From: Embleya scabrispora
GTDB lineage: Bacteria; Actinomycetota; Actinomycetes; Streptomycetales; Streptomycetaceae
Direction of reading: 5' to 3'
DNA: 64,000 bases
Assembly: GCF_002024165.1 (NCBI RefSeq)
Contig: NZ_MWQN01000001.1
Span: forward strand, 5,828,001 to 5,892,000
Both the position numbers and the translations under genes were made by a program. How positions within the stretch are numbered: position 1 is the stretch's first letter; each line of letters starts with the position of its first letter. Shown piece by piece: positions 34,326 through 45,900 of this stretch. Under the pieces are notes generated by a model that had not been told where the DNA came from, did no database searches, and worked only from the letters and a program-made list of their open reading frames with translations.

Positions 34326-35021
34326 GTGACCCTGGCCGTGGCCCACCGAGGCGATCCCCGGCGTTACCGGGAGAACACCCTGCCGTCGTTGTCGAGCGCG
34401 CTGGAGCGAGGGGCCGACCTGGTCGAGATCGACCTGGAGGTGACCCGGGACGGACACCTCGTATTGCTGCACGACGCGACGCTGCGCCGGTTGTGGTGGC
34501 GCAACGCGCGGGTGCGCGAGTTGACCCTGGCCGAGGTCCGGGAGATCGGCAGGCGCGGGAAGTACCGGGTGCCGAGCTTCGACGAGGCGTTGGACCTGAT
34601 CAAGGGCGGCCCCGGCGGGCTGATGGTCGACTTCGGCGAGATCGAACTGGCCGGTCCCGCGACCGAGGCGGTCGCCCGGCACGGGCTGAACGAGCAGATC
34701 CTCTACGTCGGTGGACCGGTCGCGATGGGCATGGTCCGCGAGCACGCGCCCGAGGCGCACATCGGGCTCAGCGGCGACTCGTTCGCGCGGGTGCCGGGCG
34801 AGGACGTGCTGCGTACGCTCCGGCCGGAGTACATCAACCTGCGCTGGCGGGCGTACGACGCGGAGTCGGTGGCCCGCTGCCATGCGGACGGATACGGGGT
34901 CAGTGCCTGGACGGTGGACTCGCCCCGGGTGATGCGCAGGCTGTTGGACATGGGCGTGGACATGATCATCAGCAACCGCATCGGTCGGCTGCTCGACGTG
35001 GTGGCGGCGCGGCGCGACTGA
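34326..35021 (+). CDS. Glycerophosphodiester phosphodiesterase family protein
   Basis: 231-residue TIM-barrel phosphodiesterase. The catalytic signature is complete: HRG (residues 7-9), REN in RRYRENTLPS, EIDLEVTRDGHLVLLHD with the paired metal/acid residues and second His, and a C-terminal VSAWTVDSPRVMRRLLDMGVDMIISN. It would hydrolyse glycerophosphodiesters to glycerol 3-phosphate and an alcohol. No signal peptide, so cytosolic. GTG at 34326 with GAGAGG upstream. It starts 61 nt after the TetR stop. Confidence 0.9.
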   Translation: MTLAVAHRGDPRRYRENTLPSLSSALERGADLVEIDLEVTRDGHLVLLHDATLRRLWWRNARVRELTLAEVREIGRRGKYRVPSFDEALDLIKGGPGGLMVDFGEIELAGPATEAVARHGLNEQILYVGGPVAMGMVREHAPEAHIGLSGDSFARVPGEDVLRTLRPEYINLRWRAYDAESVARCHADGYGVSAWTVDSPRVMRRLLDMGVDMIISNRIGRLLDVVAARRD

Positions 35022-35472
35022 GCGGTCACGGCGGCGGGCGCTTCGGCTCCACCACCGGCCGAACGGGGGTCCGGGCGTGGGTGGTCGCCTCTCGCGTGTC
35101 GAGGCAGACCGGGTGGGTGGTCCGCCTCGGGCGCACCCGCCCGGCGCGGCCGGTACCGCGGCGGTGGCCCTCGCCTCGCGGTCGGCCCGGTTCGGCGGGG
35201 TCGCGCCCGAGGACGGGGGCGGTGTCGACTACCGGGCGGCGCGGCAACGTGGGGAATCCGGATCGGTTTCGGCAGCACGCGCCCGCCGACACGTTGTTCG
35301 TGACCGGGACGGCGGGGTGGACGCGGGCCGAGCGGCCGGCAGTCGGCTCCCTGGTTTCGGCGTCGGGTCGGCGAGTATCGGGCTTTCGGCCTTCCCGGCC
35401 TCGGCGAGGGATCTGCCCACGATGCGGCCGGCGGTAGCCGTTGTGGGAGTCCTGATTTGTAGGGTGTGCGGC
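35022..35472. other. 451-nt gap before the Ser/Thr kinase gene
   Basis: No gene supported. The frame of the kinase stays open through it, but the translation is Arg/Gly-rich without features. Only the last 30 nt look promoter-like (TAGGGT at 35460-35465). Confidence 0.35.
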
Positions 35473-37365
35473 ATGACCCCGGGTGCACCTGGCAGACGCG
35501 TGATCGACGGCCGCTTCGAGTTGCTGGAGCGGCTCGGTGGTGGCGGCATGGGCCTGGTCTGGCGGGCGCGCGACCTGGCGCTCGAGCGCGAGGTCGCGCT
35601 CAAGGAGGTCCGGCCGCCCGACCCGGCACTCCTGGAGGACGATCCGACCGCCGCCCGGATGTTGCGCGAGCGGGTGTTGCGCGAGGCCAGGTCGCTGGCC
35701 CGGCTGAACCACCCGCACGTGGTGACGATCCATCACATCGTGGACGCCGCCGAGGTTCCGCACCCGTGGCTGGTGATGGAACTGGTCCCCGGCGGATCCC
35801 TGCACGACCGGCTGGCCCACGGGCCGATCGCTCCCGCCGAGGCCGCCGCGATCGGTCGGGGCGTACTGTCCGCGCTGAGCGCCGCGCACGCGGCCGGGAT
35901 CCACCACCGCGACGTGAAGCCGGGCAACGTACTGCTGCGCGCCGACGGCAGCCCGGTCCTGACCGACTTCGGCATCGCCGCGCTGCGCGAGTCGACCAGC
36001 CTGACCGCGACCGGGGACCTGATCGGCTCGCCCGAATACATCGCGCCGGAGCGCATCCGCGGCGAGGAGGACAACGCCGCGTCGGACCTGTGGTCGCTCG
36101 GGATGATGTTGTACGTGGCGGTGGAGGGGGAGCACCCGCTGCGCCGGGCGACCAGCCTGGCCACGCTCGCCGCGGTGCTGACCGAGACGGTGCCGGCGCC
36201 CGCCCGCGCGGGGGCGTTGCGGCCGGTGCTGGAAGCGCTGCTGGTTCGGGACCCGGCGGCGCGGCCGGACGCGGCGCGGTTGGACGCGCTGCTCGCGGCG
36301 GCCGCGGGCGAGCCGGGCGCGCGGCCCTCGTCGCAGCACACGACCTCGGCGCTGCCGGTGGCGGACGCCCTGGCCTGGCAGCCGGGCGACCTCGGCGCCG
36401 GCCGGGCGGTCGACTCGGGGCCGGACTCCGGTTCCCGCCCCGGCTTCGATGCCGCGTTCGGGGCCGACACGGGTTCGCGTTCCGGGTCCGGGCCCGCCTG
36501 GGCGGGGGCGGATCGGGTCGCCGGAGGGCCGAACTCCGGTTCGTGGCGGGGGACTTCGGCCGACTCTTCGGCCGGCTCTTCGGACGAGGCGCCGGCCGGG
36601 TCGCCCGGAGCGGGTTCGCCGTACGGTTCGGTGTTCACCCCGGCAACGCCCGAGTCGGCGGCCCGACAGCGGGCGCGGCGCACCCGGATCATCGGCGGAT
36701 CAGTGGTCGCCACGGCCCTGGTCGGGACGCTGGTCGCGGTGCTTCTGGCATCGCAGTTCCGCGACTCGGAATCGGACGCGGGGGCGAAGGCGGCCGGTGC
36801 CAAGCCGACGGCGACGGGCCCGACCACGTCGCCCGACGCGCGGGGGAGTTCGGCGGAGCACGAGCCGACCGAGCCGGCCGAGCAACCCTCGCCGACCCGG
36901 ACGCCGTCCAAGCCCGCCGCGGACAAGGGGAACCTGATGACGCCGGCCGGGATCCGCGGCGCGATCGAGTCGATGAAGCCGGTCATCGGCGGCACGAAGG
37001 TCAAGTCCTTCAGCGTCCATGACACCTTCGCCTCGGTCGACGCACCGGTGCCCGGCAATGCCCGCCTTCAGGACCGCTATTCCTATCGCGACGGGAAGAC
37101 CACGAAGGACGCCGGTTTCGGCCGAACCGGTGAGGACGAGAAGACCATCGACCTCACCAAGGTCAATTGGGACGCGTTGCCCGCGCTGTTCGCCAAGGCC
37201 GACAAGGAACTCGGCATCACCACGCCGAAGACCCGCTACGTGATCGTGGACCTCGGGTTGATCGACCGGGTGCCGTCGCTGAAGGTGTATGTCGGCGACG
37301 ACTACGGCTCCGGCTATCTGCGGGCCGACCTGGACGGCAAGGTGGTCAAGATGTATCCGCGCTGA
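35473..37365 (+). CDS. Membrane-anchored Ser/Thr protein kinase (PknB/Hanks type)
   Basis: 630-residue kinase. Catalytic domain at residues about 12-275 with an intact active site: Gly loop RLGGGGMGLVWRA, Lys in VALKEV, HHRDVKPGNVLL, DFG in LTDFGIAAL and SPEYIAPERI. A Gly/Ser/Asp-rich linker (about 290-400) leads to one membrane helix (IIGGSVVATALVGTLVAVLLAS, about 405-428), a Pro/Thr/Ser stalk and an extracellular domain of about 150 residues with no PASTA repeats, possibly the sensor. The ATG lies 7 nt after TAGGGT with no ribosome site, so probably leaderless. Convergent with the type VII secretion island; a link is possible but unproven. Confidence 0.92.
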   Translation: MTPGAPGRRVIDGRFELLERLGGGGMGLVWRARDLALEREVALKEVRPPDPALLEDDPTAARMLRERVLREARSLARLNHPHVVTIHHIVDAAEVPHPWLVMELVPGGSLHDRLAHGPIAPAEAAAIGRGVLSALSAAHAAGIHHRDVKPGNVLLRADGSPVLTDFGIAALRESTSLTATGDLIGSPEYIAPERIRGEEDNAASDLWSLGMMLYVAVEGEHPLRRATSLATLAAVLTETVPAPARAGALRPVLEALLVRDPAARPDAARLDALLAAAAGEPGARPSSQHTTSALPVADALAWQPGDLGAGRAVDSGPDSGSRPGFDAAFGADTGSRSGSGPAWAGADRVAGGPNSGSWRGTSADSSAGSSDEAPAGSPGAGSPYGSVFTPATPESAARQRARRTRIIGGSVVATALVGTLVAVLLASQFRDSESDAGAKAAGAKPTATGPTTSPDARGSSAEHEPTEPAEQPSPTRTPSKPAADKGNLMTPAGIRGAIESMKPVIGGTKVKSFSVHDTFASVDAPVPGNARLQDRYSYRDGKTTKDAGFGRTGEDEKTIDLTKVNWDALPALFAKADKELGITTPKTRYVIVDLGLIDRVPSLKVYVGDDYGSGYLRADLDGKVVKMYPR

Positions 37366-37389
37366 GCCCGGTGCCGGCGCGACGCGGCG

Positions 37390-39972
37390 TCACGAAGCCA
37401 ACGACGTCGGCAGATCCGCGACCTCCAACGCGATCAACTGGGCCGCGTCCGGGTGTTCGAGTTCGGCTACCCGGCCGGCCTGGCGCTCGGTCATCTCCTG
37501 GAACGCCTGGCGGGCCGAACGCCCGTTGCCGAAGCCGCCGCCCCGGGACATGCCGGCGAACAGCGCGAGCAGTTCGGTGCGTGCGGCGGGGGTGAGTTCG
37601 TAGCGGTGCCGCTCGGCCTGGTGCTCGACGATGGCCACCAACTGCTCGGCGTCGTAGTCCTCGAAGAGCAGCGTGCGGGTGAACCTCGACGCCAGGCCCG
37701 GGTTGGAGGACACGAAGCGGTCCATGTCGTCGGGATAGCCCGCCGCGATCACCACCACGTCGTCCCGGTGATCCTCCATCAGCTTCACCAGCGTGGCGAT
37801 CGCCTCGGAGCCGAAGTCGTTGCCGCCCGCGAGCGGGGAGAGCGAGTACGCCTCGTCGATGAACAACACGCCGCCGATCGCCCGGTTGAACGCGGCGGCC
37901 GTCTTGGGCCCGGTGTGGCCCACGTACTCGCCGACCAGCGCGCTGCGGTCGACCTCGACCAGGTGCCCGTGGCCGAGCAGTCCGAGCGCCTTGAGCAGGC
38001 GGCCGTACAGCCGGGCCACCGTGGTCTTGCCGGTGCCCGGGTTGCCCGCGAAGACCAGGTGCCGGCTCAGCGGCGGCGCCGGCAACCCGGCCTCGACCCG
38101 CAGCCGGACCGTCTGCATCAGCTTGGCCATCGACGCGACGTCGCGCTTGACCCCGTCCAGGCCGACCAGTTCGCCGAGTTCGGCCAGCAGGTCGGTCAGC
38201 TTCTCCTCGACCACCTCGGGCCGATCCGGCACCGGAGACGCGGCGGCCGGGTCCGGCCCGGCGCCCGCGGTCGCCACGGGGGCCGGCCGCGCGCCGGGCA
38301 CCGCGCCGCCGAGCGCCGGATCGCAGTCCTCGAACACCGGCGCGGCCTCCGGGTCCGTGCTCAGGTCGTCCGTGCAGTCGCGCAGCCGACAACGCCGGAA
38401 CAGCGGATCCGCGCCGCCGCCCACGTGCAGCGCGGCGTAGCCCGCGCCGACCACATCGCAGCCGGTGTAGGTGCCGCCGGCCTGCTCGGCCACGAACAGC
38501 CCGTTCTTGCCGGGCCGTTCGATCCGCACCCCGTGCACCGTCGGCCGGGCACCGGTCCACACCACCAGCCCCGACCCGGTGCAGTCCTCGATCGAACCGC
38601 CCGCCAACTCGGCCCGCGAGCCCGCGTCGAAGACGATGCCCGCCGCACCCGCGCCGGTGACCCGGTTGCCGGTCAACTCGGCGACGCCCTCGCCGCTCAC
38701 CTCGATCCCGGTGCGCCCGGCGGCGCGCACCGTACATCCCGACACCCGCGACCCGGCGGGCGATGCGATGCCGATCCCGGTCGTGGTGTCCGCGACCAGG
38801 CAGCCCGAGAGCGCGGCCGAGGAGCGGCCGGTGACCGCGATCCCGCTCATCGCGGCGGCGGAGACCGTGCAGTCGGTCAACTCGACCCGAGCGGTGTCCG
38901 CGGTGTGCACGCCGTGTTCGGGCGTGCCCGCCACCCGGCAGTCGGCCAGTTTGAGCACGGCGGTACCGGCCGCGTGGACCGAGCCGAAACCGGAGTCGAG
39001 GATGCGGCAGTCGGTCAACTCGGCCGCCGCGCCCTCGGTGAGCAGCACCCCGTTGGTCGCCGAGCGGCGCACCGCGCACCCCTGCGCGAGCACCCGTGCG
39101 CTGCCGTCGAGCACGATGCCGGCCGCGGCGGCGTCCAGGATCCGACAGTCGGTCAGTTCGGCCCGCGCGCTGCCGCCGAGCCGGATCCCGGCCGCGCCCG
39201 GCGCGCTGATCCGGCTCTCGCCGGCGGCCGCCGAGGAGGCGTCCTCCAGAAGCAGGCCCACCCGCCCACAGCCGTGCAACACCGAGTCGACCAGGCGCAG
39301 TACGGCCCGACCACGCAGTCGGATCCCGGAGCCGGAGGTGGCGTCCAGGCGCAGCCGGGCGATGCCGACCCGGGCGCTGCCGGAGACCACGATCCCGGTG
39401 CCCTCGATCGTGCCCACCTCGACGTCCTCCACCCGGGCCCGCGCGTCGCCGGACACGTGCAGTCCCGCGAGCCGCGCGCCGGTCACGCGCGTGCCGGTGA
39501 GCAGCAGCGCCGAGGTGGTGCCGCCGGCGGTCGGGGGCGCGTCCAAGTCCGGGTCGGCGCCGTCGGGTTCGTCCCGATCGGGCCCGCCGCGCACCTCGAT
39601 CCGGCCGCCCCGGACCGCGCAGTCGGCCACGATCAGGCCGGCGCCCGGACCCACGCTGACCGCCGGCGCGTCGCCGCCCGCGCCCTGCACGGTCAGCCCG
39701 CGCACCGCGCAGTCCGCCGCGTCGACCGTGATCGCCGGCCCCTCGGCGCCGGCGGTCAGCACCACCTCGCCCCCACCGGGCTCCGGACACAGCGTCACCG
39801 ACCGGGCCAGCACCAGGGATTCGGTGTAGTGGCCGGCCTCGATCACGACGGTCGCCCCCGGCGCGGCGGCCCGTACCGCGTCCGCGATCCGGCGGTGGGC
39901 GCCGCGGCCCTTGGCGGCCACCCGGACGGGTGCCGGGCCGGCGCCGCCGGTGTGCCGCTCGACGCTCGACAT
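37390..39972 (-). CDS. Beta-helix repeat protein fused to CbbX/EccA-type AAA+ ATPase
   Basis: 860-residue fusion. Residues about 20-590 are a right-handed parallel beta-helix made of some 22 rungs of about 22 residues (patterns like GIRLGGSARAELTDCRILDAAAAGIVLDGSARV). A Pro/Ala linker follows. Residues about 600-860 are a CbxX/CfqX AAA+ domain: LVGLDGVKRDV, Walker A FAGNPGTGKTTVARLYG at about 640-655, Walker B GVLFIDEAYSLSP, then ASRFTRTLLFEDY and GRSARQAFQEM. The AAA part is the class of EccA, the cytosolic ATPase of ESX secretion, which binds substrates. It starts 20 nt after the giant putative substrate gene, consistent with a chaperone role. An alternative GTG at 39987 would add five residues. 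Confidence 0.88.
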   Translation of the reverse strand: MSSVERHTGGAGPAPVRVAAKGRGAHRRIADAVRAAAPGATVVIEAGHYTESLVLARSVTLCPEPGGGEVVLTAGAEGPAITVDAADCAVRGLTVQGAGGDAPAVSVGPGAGLIVADCAVRGGRIEVRGGPDRDEPDGADPDLDAPPTAGGTTSALLLTGTRVTGARLAGLHVSGDARARVEDVEVGTIEGTGIVVSGSARVGIARLRLDATSGSGIRLRGRAVLRLVDSVLHGCGRVGLLLEDASSAAAGESRISAPGAAGIRLGGSARAELTDCRILDAAAAGIVLDGSARVLAQGCAVRRSATNGVLLTEGAAAELTDCRILDSGFGSVHAAGTAVLKLADCRVAGTPEHGVHTADTARVELTDCTVSAAAMSGIAVTGRSSAALSGCLVADTTTGIGIASPAGSRVSGCTVRAAGRTGIEVSGEGVAELTGNRVTGAGAAGIVFDAGSRAELAGGSIEDCTGSGLVVWTGARPTVHGVRIERPGKNGLFVAEQAGGTYTGCDVVGAGYAALHVGGGADPLFRRCRLRDCTDDLSTDPEAAPVFEDCDPALGGAVPGARPAPVATAGAGPDPAAASPVPDRPEVVEEKLTDLLAELGELVGLDGVKRDVASMAKLMQTVRLRVEAGLPAPPLSRHLVFAGNPGTGKTTVARLYGRLLKALGLLGHGHLVEVDRSALVGEYVGHTGPKTAAAFNRAIGGVLFIDEAYSLSPLAGGNDFGSEAIATLVKLMEDHRDDVVVIAAGYPDDMDRFVSSNPGLASRFTRTLLFEDYDAEQLVAIVEHQAERHRYELTPAARTELLALFAGMSRGGGFGNGRSARQAFQEMTERQAGRVAELEHPDAAQLIALEVADLPTSLAS

Positions 39973-39992
39973 CTGTGCGCTACGCACCTTCG

Positions 39993-42900
39993 CTACGCAT
40001 CCTTCTGCTGATACCAGGCCGGGTCGATCCCCGCGCGCACCTTGGGCAGCAACCACCCGTTGAACATCTTCTCGCCGATCTTGAACCCGATGTTGAGCAG
40101 GAACTCGCTGACGCCCTGGCGGTGGAAGAAGCGACCGCCCGCGGCGTTGAGGAAGCCGATTCGGGCGAGCGAGACACTGCCGGTGCTGACCACGCCGGAC
40201 AGCGAGGCGATTCCGCCGTCACCCAGCGCCTCCCACCCGAAGACCTTGTGGGTGAGGCCGTCTGCGCCCTTGACGCCGAACACGCTCGCGTTGATGCTGC
40301 CGTTGATCAACCCGGCCAGCATGCCGACGCCGGCGCTGTAGCCGAAGTCGTAGGTGCCGCTGCGCCAGCGCACCGCGGTCTCGTTGCCCGCCCACTCGTT
40401 GGCCCACGTCTTGTCGTGGTTGCCCGGCCGGCGGTTCCAGTGCTTGCCGCCGTCGATGTTGCCGTAGCCGCTCTTGAGGTCGCCGAGCTTGCGGAAGCCG
40501 TCCCACTTGTTCTCGTGCACGAAGGCGCCCACACCGCCCTTGACCACGCCGCCGACCGCCGCGTTCAGCGCCGCCTTCTGCCAGTCGGTCTCGGTCAGGC
40601 TCTTGCCCTGCGCCCTGGCGTTGATGTCGGCGACGATGATGTTCGCGGCGAACTCGATGGCGAACTCCTGGGCGAACTCCAGCGCGAGCTTCTTGCCCAG
40701 CACCGACCCGCCGCTCTGGTAGGCGGCTTCGGCCAGGTGGATCGAGCCCGTCGTCGGGATGTCCGGGATGCCGGCGAGCGCGCTGCGGAATCGCGTCGCG
40801 TCGATGCGGCCCATGTCGCCCTTCCACGGCATGCGTTGACCCTCGCGGACGCGCCGCACCCAGCCGCGCACCTCGGTCACCTGGCCGCGGAAGTCGTACT
40901 CGCTGCCGACCACGCGCCACCTGCCCAGCGAGTCGGTGGTGATCACCGCGCCGCCGTCGGTGCGCCGGGCCAGCAGGTTGCCGTCCGCGTCGTAGCGCCG
41001 CCACTGGCCGCGCCACGCGTCCCGCTCCAGGAACTGCCCGTCGGGCAGCGCCGATCGGGTGCGCACCGCGCTGCTGTGGTCGAACTCCTTCCAGGTAGCG
41101 GTGTTCGGCGACGTGGCGCCGCCCGGCCCGTACTCGCGCACCCGCGCCGGCGCGTCGGTGATGTGCGGCGGGGTCTCGCGGATCACCAGCGTCTCGCCCG
41201 TGGTGGGTACGAACCGGTCGCGGAAGAGCAGGTTTTTGCCGTCGAGCGGGGTCGCCTGCCAGCCGCCGGCGCCGTCGGCCGCCTTCGGGTTCCACCACAC
41301 CCGCTCGTGGGTGCCCGTGCCCGGCTGGGGCATGACCGTGCCCGCCCGGTCGAACTTCTGCCAGGTCCAGGTCCGGGTGCCCGGTGCCTGCCACGCGTCG
41401 ACGTAGCGACCGTCGTCGAGCATGCGTCGTTCGCGAACCAGGTTGTCGTGCGCGTCGAAGTCCCGGAAGGAGTCGTCGAACGGCAGCTTGGGGTCGTCGG
41501 AGCTGCGGAACAACACCCGCTTGCCGGACTCCTGAACCCGGCCGGCGGCATCGAGCCGTTCCCACTGCCAGGTCTTCGCGGTCGACGAACCGCGCGCGAC
41601 GATCGTGATCTCGTTGCCTGCGGCGAGCGTCCAGGTGTCCCGCCGGCCGGCCACGTAGCCGTGGGCGTCGTACTCGACCCAATTGCTGCGCGGGTTGGGC
41701 GCGACCGGGGCCTGGGGGGCCGGCGTCGCCGCGCCGGCGGTCCCGTGTACGGGCGAATCCGGCGTGGTGTAGTGCCGGATGTTGCCGTTCTCGAAGCCCT
41801 CGCGAACCATCTCCCAATGGGTGACGACGCCGTCCGCGTTCGAGACCGGCCGGAAGTCCTGCCAACCGTGCCCACCGGGCCCGGGGGTGTCCAGGCGGTA
41901 GCCGGTGACGTCGCCCTTGCTCCACGGGATCGTTCCGGCGGGGGCGTCCGCGTGCGGCCGTACCGTGTCGCCGGCCTTGAGGGTCGAACCGTCGGCCAAC
42001 TTGGTCTGCGAGCGGGCGAAGGTGCCGTCGGCGAGGATGTCGAAGGAACTGCCGTCGTCGCCGACGAAGCGGGTGCCGTTGCCGCGCGTCAGGCTGCCGT
42101 CCGTGCCGACGACCGACTTCTCCCAGGTGAACACCTGGTAGCGGGTGTCGGCGGCGAGGAAGGCGTGGTTGCCGGCCGGATCGGTCCGGTTGTCCGTCAG
42201 CCACTTGCGGGCCCAACTCGGCGGGCGCTGCTCGGAGACCCGGGTCGTGGTGAACGTCGAACCGTCCGCCTCGACCACGTGCTTCCCGGCCTCCTTGCCC
42301 TGCGGCGACAACTCGTCCCAGGACGCCTTGCGGAAACCGTCGGCGCCCAGCGGGTGTTCGAGGTAGTGCCGGGCGTGGTCGGTCCGGTGCAGTTCGCCCC
42401 ACTGCTTCTGGACCAGTTCGCCCGCGTGGGTGCCGGCCCCCGGGCCGTGTCGGTCGCTCCAGCCGCCGTCCCAGTGCGCAGTACGCGGTCCGCTCGCCAA
42501 CTCGTTGCCGGCGCCGTCGAAGCGGTGCCAGGTCCAGCCGTCGGTGCCCTTGACGCCGAGAGTGTGCCCGGCCCGGCCGTCGAACTTCTGGATCGTGTCC
42601 CGGAATTCGCGCACCGTGACGAAGTGCTGGTCGACGTCGGTGTAGCCGAAGCCGGACGTGTCGAACCTGCGCGAACCCTGGGCCAGGGGTGTGCCGTCGG
42701 CGCCCCACTCGATCCACTTGGTGCGGTGGCCGAAGGTGCCGAAGCCGCTGAGGTCGGTACGCCGGAACGCGTCGAGCGTGGTTCCGCCCGGCAACATCCG
42801 GCGCTCGAAGATCGCCACCTGGTCGGGCGAACTCGACTTCAGCCGCAGCCCGCCGTTGGCCGCGCCGCTCGTATCCACCGTGCCGCGCTGGAACTCGTTG

Positions 42901-45900
42901 CGGGTGAACGGGTCGCCGGGGGAGTCGGGGTGGAACTCCTGGCGCCAGGTCGGGGTCGGGGTGCTGTGGTCGACGACGTACTGATGCCTGGTCATCCGAC
43001 CGTCGTCCAGCACGTTGAAGGCCTCGCGGGTGACCGTGCCGTTCGTGCCGAACTCGTGGAACTCGCCGTGGCGCGGGGAGTTCGGGTGCACGACGTCGAT
43101 CCGGTAGCCGGTGTGCGTGCCGTCGGCGGCGGTGAGGCGGGTGAGCCGCTGCTCCGCCGGGAGCGGGTTGCCGTGCAGGTCGGTCAGGGTGTCGCCGACC
43201 GCGAACGGGCCCTGGCCCGCTCGACCCAGTTTGGTGCCGTGCTCGAAGGTGTTGGTGACGGTGTCGTGGCGGAACGAGTGGCCGGTGGCCGGGTCGGTGA
43301 CGCGGTAGCCGTTGTCGACGACGGTGACGGCGCGGTCGGTGACGCGGACGCCGTTCGCGTCGGTGAGCACCCGGCCGGCGCCCTCGCCGACCACGAAGCG
43401 GGCCTCGCCGGGGCCGCCGACGGCGATGCCGCGTTCGATCAACGCGCCGTCGGCGCCGTGCAGGGTGGACACGCTCGTGCGGGTGTCGACGATCCGGAAG
43501 CCCTGGTCGGTGACCGTGGCGGTGTGGTGCGGCATCGGGGTGCCGAGCATGTCGGTGACGTGGCGGTTCGTGCCCTCGCCCACCACGAAGCGGGGTTCGG
43601 CGCCGCCGCCGAGGGCGATGCCGTGTTCGCCGACCCAGCCGTTGGCGGTGTAACGGGTGCTGTGGCCGCCGGCCGTCTCGGTGACCCGGTAGCCGCCGCC
43701 GATCGGGGTGACGTCGACGCCGGCGACGGGGGTGCCGCGTACGTCGGTGAGCACGGGGCCGGCGCCGCGGTCGACGATGAAGTGCGGCTCGCCGAGTTCG
43801 GTCAGGCCGAGTTCCCGCTCGATCGCGGTGCCGGTGCCGTCGTAGCGCACGGAGCGGCCGGTGGCCGGGTCGGTGACGTGGTAGCCGTTGTCGAACTCGG
43901 TCAGCCTGCGGTCGGTGATCGGCTTGCCGTGTACGTCGGTGAGGACCGAGGGTCGACCCTCGCGGAACAGTACGAAGTGCGGATCGCCCGAGAATCCGGT
44001 GAGCACGAGGCCGTGTTCGGCCACGCTGCCGTCGCCTCGATAGCGGGTGCTCTGTCCGCTCAGCGGTTCGGTGACGCGGTAGCCGCCGCCGTTCACCGGG
44101 GTGACGTCGACGCCGGTGATCGGGTTGCCGTGGAGGTCGGTGAGTACGGGGCCGTGTTCGCCGGGGACGACGAAGTGCGCGTCGCCGGGGGCGCCTTGGA
44201 GGGCGACGCCGTTGTCGGCGATGGTGCCGTTGCCGTGGTAGCGGGTGGTCTGTCCGCTCAGCGGTTCGGTGACGCGGTAGCCGCCGCCGTTCACCGGGGT
44301 GACGTCGACGCCGGTGATCGGGTTGCCGTGCAGGTCGGTGAGTACCGGGCCGTGTTCGCCGGGGACGACGAAGTGCGCGTCGCCGCCGCCCTGGAGGGCG
44401 ATGCCTTCGTCGGCCGCGGTGCCGTTGCCGTGGTAGCGGGTGCTCTGTCCGCTGGTCGGTTCGGTGATGCGGTAGCCGCCGCCGTCGGTCGCGGTGACGT
44501 GCACGTCGTCGATGCGGGTGCCGTGGATGTCGGTGAGTACGGGGCCGTGTTCGCCGGGGACGACGAAGTGCGCCTCGTCGAGACCGCCGAGCGCGATGCC
44601 GTGTTCGACGACGCGGCCGTTCGTGCCGTATCGGACCGAGCCGCCGGTGGCGGGATCGGTCACTCGGTAGCCGTTGTCGAACGGGGTGAAGACGCGGTCG
44701 GTGATCGGCTTGCCGTGCGCGTTGGTCAGCATCGGAGGCCGGGCGTCGTTGCCGTGCACCACGAAGCGCGGCGCGCCGGTCCCGCCCAGCGCGATGCCCT
44801 GCTCGGCGACGGCCCCGTTGGTGCGGTAGCGGACGGTCTGCCCGCCGGCGGTGTCGGTGACCCGGTAGCCGCCGCGCACCACGGTGACGTCGAAGCCGAG
44901 GACCGGGTCCCCGTGCGCGTTGGTGAGGAACGGCCGGCCTTCGCCGTCGTCCACGATGAACCGGGGCTCGCCCGGCGAGTGCAGCGCCAAGCCCTCGTCG
45001 ACGAGGCGACCGTCGTCGCCGTACCGGACGGAGTGGCCGCTCGCGGGGTCGGTGACGCGGTAGCCGTCGCGCACCGGTGTGCGTACGGTCGCGCCGTCGA
45101 GGTCGGTCGCACCGGCGCCGACGTGCGAGGTGATGGTCGTGTTCGGCGGCGGCACCGCTCCGGCGGCCGGCGGCGTCGGCAGCGTGGTGCCGACGCCGAG
45201 GTCGTGGTGGGTGCCGCCGACCGGTCGCGGACGCTCCAGCAGGCTCTGCGCCTGGATCTGGGCCATGCCCTGGTCGATCCGGGCCGGGTTCACGCCCAGT
45301 GCGTCCAGCCGGGCGGTCGCGGTCTCCACCTTCGCCGAGGCGGTCTGCACCGCGATCCCGGCGTCGCGCTCGTACACCGACGACGTGGACGACCCGCCGG
45401 GGCGGACCTCCAGGTCGTGCAACACCTGCTGGGCCCGGCCCAGTTCGTTGCGCGCCGAGGTGAGGTCGCGCCAGGCCTCGATCCGCTCGGCCCGCAGCGG
45501 GTCGTCGGCCTTGCCGAACAGTGCGCCGATCCGGTCCGCGTCGCGCTGCCACAGCTGTTCCAACTGGGCGCCCGTGAGCCGGTTGGGCGGGCCGGCCAAG
45601 TGGCCGCCGGGCGGCGGGGTCGGCGCGACGGCGACCTGGTTCGCGGTCGGCGTGCCGGGCCGCAACTCGCCGCCGCCGCCCGGGCCGTGCGGCTGCGGCG
45701 CGGTCGGCAGCGCGCCGGCATGGGCGGGCCCGTCCGGGCGCGGCATCGTCTTCGGGCCGTGGTCGAGCAGGTCGAGCGCGTTCCCGGCGTGGTCCGGGAC
45801 CAGCGCCGTCGGCGGCGGGCCGCCCGCGAGCGCCGTCGGGCTCGGCGCGGACGGGTTCACCGTCGAGCCGAACCCGGTCGACTGGAGCTCCACGTGTGGG

